Shown here in pieces: positions 22,858-33,606 of a stretch of 64,000 nt of DNA. Location of the stretch: the NCBI GenBank assembly GCA_021229015.1, contig CM037785.1, positions 40,172,766 through 40,236,765 of the forward strand, in the 5' to 3' direction. A program made the translations under genes and the position numbers. This DNA is from Solen grandis. Its lineage: Eukaryota > Mollusca > Bivalvia > Adapedonta > Solenidae. The notes below the pieces were generated by a model. The model was not told the origin of the DNA, did no database searches, and worked only from the letters and a program-made list of their open reading frames with translations. Each line of letters starts with the position of its first letter. The first letter of the stretch is position 1.

Positions 22858-23406
22858 GTAAGTATACTTTTAAATAAACCATGCGGAAAGGACGAAATGT
22901 AGGTGTAATGAAAAGAATGTGAATGTGAGATGAAATGTAGGCGTGGTGAAAAGTATGTAAATCTAAGATGAAGTACAAAGGCGAGGAAAGGACCTAAGTA
23001 TGGTTTACTGAATGCAAAATGCGTGATGAAATAACGCTTATGTTGGACACGTACACTGAACAATTTGTTTGTCAGAACTATTTAGATAAAATTAACTCGA
23101 CTTGTATTGCAAATTAGACGTGTTCTAGCCAATATTATCATTTACGTCACTGCAACTTGAAGTCTTTTCCGAGTCTAGATTCCCGGTCTATTTTACATAA
23201 CTTATTATGTGCACTTAGGCAGTGTTGATTATGGTTAAGTACACTATACATGCAGGATAGGATTCTTTGAAATAAGTGTTATATATAATGCAGAATATAT
23301 TAACAAACATGTATGCACAAGTACACGTCGCTTTTTTTTTTCATTAGTGTCTTGAAAATGTCGTATTTCCTTGTGTACTCTATTTACCTGCTCCATTCTA
23401 TTGCAG

Positions 23407-23475
23407 TTCTATCACTCGTTGGAAGATGCGATCTGTACAAGGCATACCTTGGAGAGGAATATCCAGATGGCGCAG
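23407..23475 (+). CDS. Small secreted cysteine protein, exon 3
   Basis: 69 bp after TTCTATTGCAG, reading LLSLVGRCDLYKAYLGEEYP then DGA; carries the first cysteine. Donor GTGAGT. Confidence 0.78.
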
Positions 23476-23653
23476 GTGAGTGAGAGATGTGTAAGATTAG
23501 TATGCTTTTAATTGTAAAATAACTTTTATTATCCTTAGCCAGTTGTAACTATTACTAAGTATATTTTTTTCTTGTGGAAGATGCATTATTTTATTTCATC
23601 TAGTGAGCTTCGAAAAATTTATTCTCACCTGTGGCTATGCCACTCGTGAAAGT

Positions 23654-23906
23654 GGGGCCGCCGTGGCCGAGCGGTTACAGTCGTGGACTACAAATCTCTC
23701 AGCCCCTCACCGCTGTGGGTTCGAATCCCGGTAGGGACTTCGGATTTTTCATGTGAGGAAGCCTTCCAGCTGGCTTGCGGTAGGTCGGTGGTTCTACCCG
23801 GGTACCTCTGTGTACTCGGGGTCTTCCTCCACCTGTAAATAGCTTGACGTCGCTATATGATTGAAATACTATCGCAGCGGCGTTAAACCCCAATACAACA
23901 ACAACA
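23654..23906 (+). mobile_element. tRNA-derived SINE, family 2, in intron 3
   Basis: Same family as 16821, with only scattered differences. Flanked by a perfect 12-bp duplication ACTCGTGAAAGT (23642-23653 and 23907-23918), so it inserted into the intron between exons 3 and 4 in the sense orientation of the gene. Box A and box B are intact. Confidence 0.93.
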
Positions 23907-24260
23907 ACTCGTGAAAGTAAAATTTACGAAGTTCAATCAATGAAATAATATTGCATCTTCCACAGAAACGTACAAATTAAAATAAAACAAAAACTCATCA
24001 GTTATAAAAATGTACTCAAACTTCACTAGGTGAAATCATATATACTTATGTTTAATACATTTGTTTAGGCCATTTTGAATCACCATCAATGATAGGTTTT
24101 GGCTGGTTCACTTTGTTGTTTTGGGGCAACACGTTTCCAAAACATTTTAAATCCTATTATTATATCATTCGAGTGGTCTGATTTGCAATGTACAATGAAT
24201 GATCCTTAGCAAATTTTGCTAGCGTGAATTTCATTATTGTGTTGTTTTGATTGGTTTCAG

Positions 24261-24331
24261 TCCCAGAAGACGAGCAGGGAGTGTTGTTTGAAGCCTGCCC
24301 ACACGTGTATGACTTTGGTGCTATTTTTGTG
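24261..24331 (+). CDS. Small secreted cysteine protein, exon 4
   Basis: 71 bp after TTGGTTTCAG; completes Val, then PEDEQGVLFEACPHVYDFGA and IFV. Carries the second cysteine and ends in phase 0 at GTAAGT. Confidence 0.78.
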
Positions 24332-24689
24332 GTAAGTAAATTTGCTCTACAGCAAGAATGAAACGAAACCCCATATTGAAATACACCTGCAACTTATACT
24401 GTAAATGTATGACTAAACTTTGCATTAGAATATACAGTTATTTAATAGTTATGTCTTCAATTGACAATAAACGATATCTGGATCTCACATGAAAGAGTAA
24501 TTCCATGGAGGTACAAAAAAAGGTGTTCACACAACGTTGCAAAGCATGTAGCACAATATGAATTATTTTATAATTCTCTATAGACCTTTATTCATTTCTA
24601 ATAGTAAAACTTTCGGAAAACGGCTGTGATTGTTATTACAGATTAAGTCCATTATTTACACTTCATGGTATGAATACATCGTTGTCATC

Positions 24690-24885
24690 ACGACATATTG
24701 TGCTGTATCGTCTCGGGAGAAGGAAGTCGTGGGTTCGATCCTCGATCACGACATACCATGGTCTTTACAAAAATAATAATGTAACACAGGGTGTGGTATC
24801 ATACCACATGTCTACGGCTTGATACTGCAGTGTAGACTAGGTAACTGTCGATGGGAAGTTAAACTCAATAAACAAACTTGATCGT
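24690..24885 (+). mobile_element. Decayed SINE family 1 in intron 4
   Basis: Box B region GTGGGTTCGATCCTCGATCA, body TGTGGTATCATACCACATGT and tail ACTGTCGATGGGAAGTTAAAC. The head is truncated or diverged and part of the body is deleted. It lies between exons 4 and 5. Confidence 0.75.
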
Positions 24886-24978
24886 GTTCGTATCAGTGTG
24901 ATAAAACCGTTACATAGTTAAAAGAATCGATATAATTAAAGAAGTAACACGATCTATGAAGTACTTTTTTTCTTCAAG

Positions 24979-25057
24979 GACAAATCAGAAGATGAAATCT
25001 GCGAAATCATCTCGGCCGTGACTGATGAGTTCCCAGGATTGCAAATTCTCTTCCAGT
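24979..25057 (+). CDS. Small secreted cysteine protein, exon 5
   Basis: 79 bp after CTTCAAG, phase 0: DKSEDEICEIISAVTDEF then PGLQILFQ, leaving one base before GTAAGT. Very acidic, with the third cysteine. Confidence 0.77.
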
Positions 25058-25354
25058 GTAAGTTTTATGTTAATAATTTGACCTTCTATGTTTTAATGCT
25101 GTACGTATGTATGTATATTAATTAAGGGATCTGTGATGATTATGAAATTAATTATTATAATTAATAATGATTATGATTAGTAATGAAAAATAGCTTTTTT
25201 TAGTACAAATCTAATAAATTTTAATGTTTTAATATACAAACAAAATCCCTATTTTAAATTTCTTTTGCAAGCAGATTTAAATACATTTACCCGAACCACA
25301 GTTGTGTTGTTTTGAATGATACGTTGTTATTGAAAAATACTTGTTTTTCAACAG

Positions 25355-25364
25355 GTGTTGGTCT
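25355..25364 (+). CDS. Small secreted cysteine protein, exon 6 (start only)
   Basis: After the strong acceptor TTGTTTTTCAACAG the next bases complete a TGT Cys codon with the T left by exon 5, then Val-Gly before the assembly gap. The phase match and the 18-residue spacing from the previous cysteine support it. The stop codon and 3' end are lost in the gap. Confidence 0.6.
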
Positions 25365-25464
25365 NNNNNNNNNNNNNNNNNNNNNNNNNNNNNNNNNNNN
25401 NNNNNNNNNNNNNNNNNNNNNNNNNNNNNNNNNNNNNNNNNNNNNNNNNNNNNNNNNNNNNNNN
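25365..25464. other. Assembly gap, exactly 100 N
   Basis: One hundred N is the usual placeholder for a join of unknown size. It removes the end of the secreted-protein gene, and order or orientation across it is uncertain. Confidence 0.98.
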
Positions 25465-25689
25465 TTCATTACTTTTCATAACTTGCAAATAGTATATACA
25501 TACACCTAGGTAGGTAGGTGTTTTTCACGGCATAACGATTTCCACAATGCACCGGTAATGAAAACGCAAACATGCACGCTCACATACTAAAATTTCCATC
25601 GGATTTTTAATCCAAATAATTGTTATTTCGAAGTTTTCAGCTTTGTCCCAAGGACTTCGATTTAACGAGGTTCTACTGTATTTATAAGA

Positions 25690-27830
25690 TTTTCAAGATT
25701 CAATATATTTTATTAAGCAACGTAAACTTATACAAGTTTCTGGTTGCATACAATGAACATAATATCATATAGTAAAATCATGGTCAAGACAATGTTACAA
25801 TGTTATTAAAAATGAATCATTCGACCTGTTCATGCTACACTGACAATATATCAAGAGGATGGAACACAATAAATGAGTTGTATAGTGAATTAAGCAACAA
25901 CGGTAAATAGCAGTTAAGAAACAATTTATTTTCAAAATGGAACACCAAAAAATATGTTGCACATGTAATTTATCAACAGAGTAATTACAGTAAAGTGAAT
26001 ATGCTTACTTAAATAGACATTAAATATTATAGGCAAACATGTACATGTAATCATATATTTTTTTACCGAATAAGTATTATGAAATATTGATAACCACAGA
26101 ATTGCGCCTAGAAAATGCCTGGTATAAAAATTTCCCCAATTTAAATAACTCAGTCTTATTAGATGATTGCATTAACTGACAATATTTTATAAAACTAGGT
26201 CTATTATAATAATAGTTTTTTATATACTGGATACGTAAATCTCTATAGATACTACACTTAATTACAAAATGAAATTCATCTTCGATATCACCAGAGTTAC
26301 AAAGTGTACAAATTCTCAAATTACGATCTATTCTATTATTACCATGACGACCAGATTCAATCCTAAGAGGATGAGATGACAAACGTAGTCTTGATAAAAC
26401 ATTTCTATATTTTTTGGGTAAATTTTCTAGGTAATCTTCAAATTGGAAATGTAACTTAAATGTCTTATATGACAACAAAACATTACTTAAATTAATGTCG
26501 CTAAGCCATGACTGAACAAACATGTTAATAGCCCTATCCTTAAATTCCAGGTAAAATTTATCCATATTAAAGTTTTCTGGATTTGACCATACACATGAAA
26601 ATCCATGAGAATCAAGAAGCGCTTTAACATTGCTGGCCCAATTTTTTATCCCCAAATTGCTTTTCTCAACCATTATTTGATATAAATGTCTAATTATTAT
26701 ATTATCTGAATATAGAATTTTACCCCAATATTTAATTATACGTACTTGTCTATTAATAAAAAGTGGGTATCTACCCAACTCTCCATATACCCCAATATTA
26801 CACGTGCTTGATTTAACGTTTAATAATTGTTTGCAAAATTTTAGATGAATCCTTTCTATCACTTTCGATTTACCAAAACCCCACACCTCAGAGGCGTAAC
26901 ATAAAATAGAACTAACAAATGCATCAAACAACTGACACATAGTTTTAGGCTTTAATGGAAAATTTCTAGTATTAGTAAATAACGTATTCAGTGCTTTTAA
27001 TCCTTTACCTGCTAAAGTTTCATGATTCATAGAGAAATTGCCAGTATAATTAAATGTTGTACCTAGATAATTAAAATTATCCACAGTTTGAATAGGAGAG
27101 TCATTATATGTCCATTTTTCATCCACCCGCAATTTACCCCTCTTCCTAAATACTACTATTTTACTCTTATCAGGATTGACTTTAAGGCCCCACGAATCAC
27201 AATAAGTATTTAAGAGATTGAGACTGTTTTGAAGATCAGCAACTGTTTTCCCAAATAAAACCATGTCATCAGCAAATAACAATAGAATCAGAGATAAATC
27301 GTAAAATGTAAGGCCTGCATCAATTTTATCCATTAAACACAATTCTAAGTCCTCGAGGAAAAGAGAAAAAAGTATCGGCGAAACGATTTCACCCTGCCTG
27401 AGGCCGATAGAACACTCAAAATAGTCAGAAAATGAAGAACAACCCCTAATACAAGATTTAACCTTAGAATACATATTCCGAATAACATTTAACAGCTTAC
27501 CCGATAATCCCATACCATACAATTTATACCAAAGTCCGTTTCGATAAATGCTATCAAACGCTTTACTAAAGTCAATAAAAGCGCATGCAAGTCTACCGTT
27601 TTCACTAAGTATATTTGAAATAACTGCATTTAAAACAAAAATTGCGTCAATAGTTGAACGACCCCGTCTAAACCAAACTGTGCATCGCTAATGATATCGT
27701 TATTTTCCGCCCAATTATTGATTCGTTTATTTAATATACCGGTATATAAAGGCCAATCATCTTAGCAGCGCTAATGTTGTTATAACTTGCGGCCGATCCT
27801 TTTGCAATTCAATATAAATACAATATTTTC
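25690..27830 (-). mobile_element. 5'-truncated non-LTR retrotransposon (LINE)
   Basis: Contains the reverse transcriptase frame described separately, a 3' UTR (26076 down to about 25690) ending near AATAAAATATATTGAATC, and a decayed 5' stretch. Upstream of 27668 the frame shifts: NWAENNDIISDAQFG lies one frame away from RRGRSTIDAIFVLNA. A further shift lies near 27745-27760 (YNNISAAKMIG against LYTGILNKRINN). Recognisable sequence stops near 27830, so most of the 5' half is missing. Confidence 0.85.
26077..27668 (-). pseudogene. LINE reverse transcriptase, partial
   Basis: RNA-dependent DNA polymerase of a non-LTR element. From the ATG at 27522 the open frame is 481 residues; the same frame reaches back to 27668. 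Motif A FIDFSKAFDS lies upstream of the ATG, then motif B GLRQGEIVSPILF (residues 40-52) and motif C LLFADDMVLF (81-90). GLKVNPDKSKIVVF follows near 112-125, so the catalytic Asp residues are all present. The C-terminus has a zinc-knuckle CTLC...H...C (405, 408, 418, 423; C-x2-C-x9-H-x4-C). No endonuclease or RNase H domain is visible. The clade is not assigned. Upstream frameshifts and truncation make the copy dead, though this part is intact. Confidence 0.88.
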
Positions 27831-29058
27831 ATCTACATAATGTATTTTAAGTTAAATCTTTAGTTTCATGTAAACATTGTATGTATTTATGTCTGTATAT
27901 TGCAATAAAATATGATTAAACTAATCAAATCTTAGCAGAGACTTAAAAACAGAGATCGGAAGCATATTGAGTTTCTGAAGACGCGCGCGGCCAACGAGAC
28001 CCGGACGAGAGATTGTAAACCAAATACATATTTATGGTTAGTTCCATTTGGTTATATCCATAGATATTTAAAGTAACTAAAGGAAAACACACAATAAAAA
28101 ATGAAAATAAATAAAATGAGTTCAATGAGAATATTTAAAAAGAATCAAAATAATAATGTTTATAATGATGAATGGAAAAAAAATATTAGGATAAAAGAAA
28201 TGAACTTTTCTCATTTAATGTATCGTTTTGAGGGAATGATAATTTAAACAGAATGTGTTTATTACAAAATAGAACTTACATGTATACCGTGAAAAAAGTT
28301 CATAAGCAAAAGGGCACGTAGAGCTCTTGACCATCGCACGGGCTTCACATTTGTCAATTGGTCAACTAAAATGTATGCTATCATGTCCAGTACCGTCAAC
28401 TGAAATATTTAATCAAATCTTTCACTAGTTTATTGTAGAACTTATTTAAAACAAACTTAAGTAAGAATCGTACAAGGAAAGATACCGGGAACCAGTGGTG
28501 ACTTTACTGGCTTACATGACGGCGGATCCGACAGGAGCTGGTTCCAGACCCGCTGAGAGCAAGACACTTAAATGTCCTTCCAAGGAACAAAGTACTGGTG
28601 CAACTTGGGAACCATCAGCATGAATTAGCATTGTAAGAATAAAATTTCCCAATCGATGTATAAAATATGTTATTACTAGGATATACAAACATCAGCTAAA
28701 AGTAAAAATACATTATACCCGATACAAACATACATACAATTATTCTGATATTTCAATAAATTTAAATCTGAATGTATGTATTTCTTTTTTTTTTTTTTAT
28801 TAATTTCACACAGACGGGTTCGGTGATCTATTGAACCGCCTTTACCATCCTTCATTGTTGGTTTGTTCCACTTTAAGTACCAGAGTTCATATAAGTTGAC
28901 CATATTAAGCTAAAGACATAATATTAGCATTTTATGAAACACTGAAATAGGATCACTTCAATCTACATCATCCGCTCATAAAACAATGTGGTAGTCATTA
29001 TTATATACAGTTCTACACTCCACAATGGATGATTTATTGATGTATCATTTTTCAGATA

Positions 29059-29091
<33 letters not shown>

Positions 29092-29600
29092 CTTCAGACA
29101 CTTAGTTCATCTTACATTACTTTTCCTAAGGGAGTGTATTGGATCAAAACACGATATGTCTACTTCTCCATGTACTACGTACACAGATGTGTTCAATGAA
29201 CATTAATCAAATACATGAGATAAAAACCGTGCAATAACTTCAAGATTTCCTCCTGTCCGAAAAAGATATGGGTCAAAAAGCATCACAATCAAGTGGTTTA
29301 CTGTGAGATATACAATGCATATCCTGCAGTGGATGATTTGATTTTATACTACACGAATATTCTTAATATCTTCCAGGCGTGAAGTATAATGTAATCATCT
29401 TTACATGTATGTATCTTCCTTTGATATATGACAAACTGAGATAATGTTTAAAGTGTGCAATGAAATACTTGATTGCACTCAACGTGATACAAAACGGGTG
29501 TCCTTAACTCCCTCCCCCCTGTCTCCCAAATCTCTCCCTCTCTCTCTCTCTCCCTCTCTACGTGCGTTGTTGTGCACGTGTTTGAGCACGTGTTACTTAC
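27831..29600. other. Intergenic or intronic, no exon recognised
   Basis: If the two-pore-channel gene continues to lower coordinates, this would be its intron after the 29601 exon. No further channel exon was found. A T-run lies at about 29058-29091. A short open frame (28676-28903, -) lacks a recognisable match. 28485-28620 looks like a dispersed-repeat fragment. Confidence 0.45.
29495..29592. repeat. Polypyrimidine tract and paired CACGTG sites
   Basis: A C/T-rich tract (about 29500-29560) is followed by two GCACGTG palindromic E-boxes (29574-29580 and 29586-29592), just inside the intron after the 29601-29729 exon (donor at 29595-29600). Confidence 0.6.
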
Positions 29601-29729
29601 AATTATACACACCGCGGCCAGACAGGCCTTCATGTCTTTCCGGAGGCCAGCAATGAGTCTCCAGTGTGCATGGTGGCACAGCCGGCACACAAAGAGAACA
29701 AGGCATGTACCCTCGATTATCATTGTTAT
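29601..29729 (-). CDS. TPCN: Two-pore channel, exon 4 found (S2 and start of S3)
   Basis: 129 bp, phase 0 at both ends, acceptor TTATTTCAG and donor GTAAGT. Reads ITMIIEGTCLVLFVCRLCHH, AHWRLIAGLRKDMKA, CLAAVCII: a hydrophobic S2-like helix, a basic linker of the RKDMKA type seen before S3 in TPCs, and the start of S3. It follows directly on the PYW end of the previous exon. Confidence 0.75.
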
Positions 29730-30449
29730 CTGAAATAACATAACATAGAAATGACACTTTTATACATAACACAGAAATGACATAACATAACTAATATATC
29801 AGTTTTAGGTTCGTTTACGTAGGGGAGTTTGTGTGTAATGCAATGAACATATGCATCTTTAATTTTTTGCTTTTAGGAGATATTAATAAAATTCGTATTT
29901 TTTTAACTAGTATTCATGCTACAGTGAACACATATTCTATTTTCTCTTGGTACTTCTTCATGTCGGTCCCTAAGGTATAAGACGTAAGTCTAAACTTTAA
30001 TAAAAAAGTTTTTCTACATAATAATACTTATTGATTTAAGATAATTTTCCATCTCATTTTTAAAACCTATAAGTATATATATGTAAGTACCAAACTTGTT
30101 TACATTTATCAACGTATATCAATCTGAAATATTTGCGCCAAATCTTCACGTATGTTTATGTTCATTTTGACAAATAATTACTTTCGCAGCTAGTTAGCAA
30201 ATAGTATCATTGACTGCTTGAAAACATATAAATACTGGTGACGTCACTGTATCGGTTACTATTCATGTGTATCTATGACACTTATTCTATATAGCAGAAT
30301 CCATTATCTTCTGAAACTTTTTATTATAAAGTTAAGTCGGATTAATAATTTACCTAAATAGTGTGAATACTACTGATCCTCGTCAAACACAATATTCAAA
30401 TCAATTCCAAACTCACGTGTTGCTATTTAAATAATTGCACAACAGTTAC

Positions 30450-30570
30450 CCAGTACGGTAGTGCCAATGGTTGAACGGCCGGTTCCTCAATCAAGGACAG
30501 AAAGAGGCTGACGAAGATGGCGCAGTAGAGAGGCCACCGCATGTAGGCGCTCTTGAACAAGTTGTAGGAC
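30450..30570 (-). CDS. TPCN: Two-pore channel, exon 3 (S1 helix, EEPAV motif)
   Basis: 121 bp with acceptor TTTCATTAG and donor GTAACT. After completing a split Arg codon it reads SYNLFKSAYMRWPLYCAIFV then SLFLSLIEEPAVQPLALPYW. The tryptophan-led hydrophobic helix ending in E-E-P-A-V is the hallmark of the first transmembrane segment of animal two-pore channels. That identification is from recalled family features, not a search. Confidence 0.8.
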
Positions 30571-32096
30571 CTAATGAAATGAGAACATTATTTTAACAGA
30601 ACAACGCTGAAGGAATATTACGTTTATAACAGTTGTTGGTGTTTGTAATATAAAAAAACATGGGTTAATTACGTTTTTGAAAAAAAAAGAATATATGTAC
30701 TTTTTTGTTGTTCAACTGTTTCTGTCCGTGATGGAAGGAACAACTAAACCAGACAAAACAAGACTTAAACTGTGGATACAAAAATGCAATTAACCAGTAT
30801 GTGCTATCAGAGAGCTGTATTGGCTCGTGAATATGGTATTAAGCGAACATTTTCTTGAAATTCAAAACAAACATCGTCAATAAAGTCTGTAACACAGCGA
30901 CCAATTTAAGAAGCTTCATTAAGCCCGTCTGAGTTTTCCAGTAAATTGGTTTCACAAAAAAATGTTTTAAATCTGATTTACTACCTGGCAATTCAAGCCA
31001 ATTGAAATATTATACAACGAACTAAATATATTGTTTAACGAGTTTTGAAAGTTATGAAGATAGTTCACATATTATGGTAGATTCTGTGCAAACACTGAAT
31101 GGTTTATACTTATGGTCGCCAAGGCAACCAAATGAAAAAATGAGTATGTGGATATACAGTTCTTACAGTTGATTTTGACCATTGCGAAAGTGTATATTGC
31201 ATACTGATATTTGTTGAGGTTCCATGAAATTAGTATGATATGTTCTAAAATAATTTGACGCCAAAGGGTGTGGTCGAAAATACCAATATATGTTCTATAG
31301 CCAGAAACATCTATCAACGTAATTGTCAATTTTGCCAATGAACTGTGAAAAAGAATAAGATCTTGTTATAGATGCGAGAACTATTAGCGTAGTTATTAGC
31401 CTTGCCTATAGGTTGTAAAAGCTAATGGGCCAGTCACAAATCAGTTGCGATGCGTCGGCGATGGGTAAAACCCGGGAAATTTGAACAAAATCTTGAGACA
31501 GATCTCACGATTTTGCACCCGTCGGAGGCGCTCTCCGGACGCCTGCGGCTTGTCGCAGATTTTTTAGGCATCGCCACACCCGTCGCGGTCCCCAACTTTG
31601 AACTTAAAATTTTAAGAATGCTCGCAAGATTTTTCACCCATTTTGGGCATCCCAGACACAATCTCCGATGACCTACTTTCTGTGATCGTCTCCGACGAAT
31701 CGTACGGTGGAATCGTAGTAAATCGCCGTGTATATAAGGGCGCCTCCGACCGGATCGCTAAAGGTTTGAGACGCTCTTGCTGCAGGAGGCTGTGACAGAA
31801 GATTTTGAAGAGCAATCGGAGGCGATCGGAGGCTAATCCCACGATTTTTCGACAAAACCGGGTCAAAATCCTTGAAAAAATCTCAGACAATGTGACTGCT
31901 CCACTTTTATTAGGATTATTGCTAGGATTGTTCAAGGATTCTTTATTTTCTACGACGACCCCCGGCCAAAACTAATCCCCGACAGATCGCCGACATTGTG
32001 ACTGGGCCATAAACAAGATCATTAGTTTTTCTAAACATATCTTATCTGATTCATTCTAAAATATGTCTTGGTTATTTTAAAAACAAACTACTTTAC
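30571..32096 (-). other. Two-pore channel intron 2
   Basis: Holds the PIF/Harbinger-like MITE (31426-32009); the rest is AT-rich with no coding signal. Confidence 0.65.
31426..32009. mobile_element. PIF/Harbinger-like MITE (584 bp)
   Basis: Ends TGGGCCAGTCACAA (31426-31439) and TTGTGACTGGGCCA (31996-32009), inverses with one mismatch. Flanked by TAA on both sides (31423-31425, 32010-32012), the 3-bp TWA-type target of PIF/Harbinger. The interior is GC-richer than its surroundings and has no transposase frame. Inside the two-pore-channel gene, it ends less than 90 bp from exon 2. Confidence 0.82.
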
Positions 32097-32179
32097 CTTA
32101 CACATCTTGGTTCTCTCTTCATTTCGAGGGCATGGCCGTTCATTGCGTCGGCAACCAGGGTAGCCGCTAACAGAAGGTC
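32097..32179 (-). CDS. TPCN: Two-pore channel, exon 2 (pre-S1)
   Basis: 83 bp, acceptor GGTTGTAG, donor GTAAAG. Reads DLLLAATLVADAMNGHALEM then KREPRCV and leaves two bases of a split Arg codon. This is the cytosolic stretch just before S1, where TPCs have an A-A-x-L-V-x-D-A-type helix. Phase agrees with both neighbours. Confidence 0.75.
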
Positions 32180-32528
32180 CTACAACCAACAAACAATACA
32201 GTGAGGAAGTTCAAACGACCAGAATGAAATTCAAATATACATGTTTTATTATGTATCTTAAGCTACTTGTTTGAGCAGTTTTGTGTAATTCATACACATG
32301 CTGCCAATAAGAAAAATGTGAATAAATCCTTATGCCACAGGGTAATAAAAAGGAAGGTTAATAATAAGAACACCCTTTTTCCTTTTGCTGTATACTTTGA
32401 CCTGCTGTGTTTGTTAAATTAATGTACATAAAATTCAATCAATGACCATAGGGCACATATAATTGCTTACATGCAACGACAAACTTTTTTAAGTGTCGCG
32501 AAATATTTTTCCATTCAGATTAGAGTGG

Positions 32529-32533
<5 letters not shown>

Positions 32534-32563
<30 letters not shown>
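32534..32563. repeat. (GA)n microsatellite
   Basis: Pure GA dinucleotide tract. Confidence 0.9.
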
Positions 32564-32566
<3 letters not shown>

Positions 32567-33569
32567 TGGAGAAAGTTTCTTTTCAAATTTGAATGGTGAA
32601 ACTGGTAAAAGTTATAGTAAAAATCTACTCGTAAGTAGTTTATCATAATGAAATAATTTGAATTTTCGCTAAATTAAAGCTTTTTATATAAACTGTAACG
32701 AACGAAAGTATACTACATTTTAATTATTTTCAATTAAACAAATATGAAAATAGTAAAACAGAATAACTCCTAATCAGAAATATCTGCTTTTGTTTTTCCT
32801 TTAAGTGGAATTATGACTGGGTTAACCATTCTATCGTTTACTACACGTCAATGAGATGCAAACATCTATTTATGTATTACAGAAAGTCTTTTCACCAACA
32901 TACATGTAATATCACTTTCGTAAATGATCAGATATTTTTTAAACACCCCCTCAGGAATATTTCATCAGAACAAATCCACAAGTGTTCATATGCAATTAAT
33001 TGGATTTATCATTATGATAAAGCGATGCTTTGTATTATGTGAGAACAAAAGCAGTTTATCCGTGTAATATAATTTACTTGCTCATGCCTCATTGTATCAG
33101 ACATTGCTTGGTTTGGTCGTTCATTTTGTCTGGTTACATAACTACCACGATTTCTTCTTACGAAACAAGTTCTCTTTTTTCACTTCATTTTTTAAAAGAA
33201 ATATTTGTATGGTTTGTGTACGTGTCTTGATTTTCAATATATATATACTCGCACAGTCTATATGCATGATTATTTGACTATACGCCAAATAAAATTCTCT
33301 TCTGTTCTGTTCCATAATGCAGGTACCAATTTCCATTGGTTTCAGTATGACATGTCAACATATTTTTGTTTCAAATCACGCACAATTACTCATATATTAA
33401 TGTTCTGTTCCAAAATAGAAAATTTAATTAAAAATTAACTTAATTGTATCAGATTAAAACTCAGTAAAAGAATAAAATGTAAACAAAAGGCCGATATCAG
33501 ACATTTATATAGAGAGAGGTCCGGAATTAGTAGGAAATCCATTATGGCATTTAAGGGTCAATTATTGTC

Positions 33570-33570
<1 letters not shown>

Positions 33571-33605
<35 letters not shown>
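33571..33605. repeat. (GACA)n microsatellite
   Basis: About eight GACA units. Confidence 0.9.

Positions 33606-33606
<1 letters not shown>

Noticed and set aside
28676..28903. Next exon of the two-pore channel
   Set aside because: The frame lacks hydrophobic S3/S4 character and ends in a lysine run from a poly-A/T tract.
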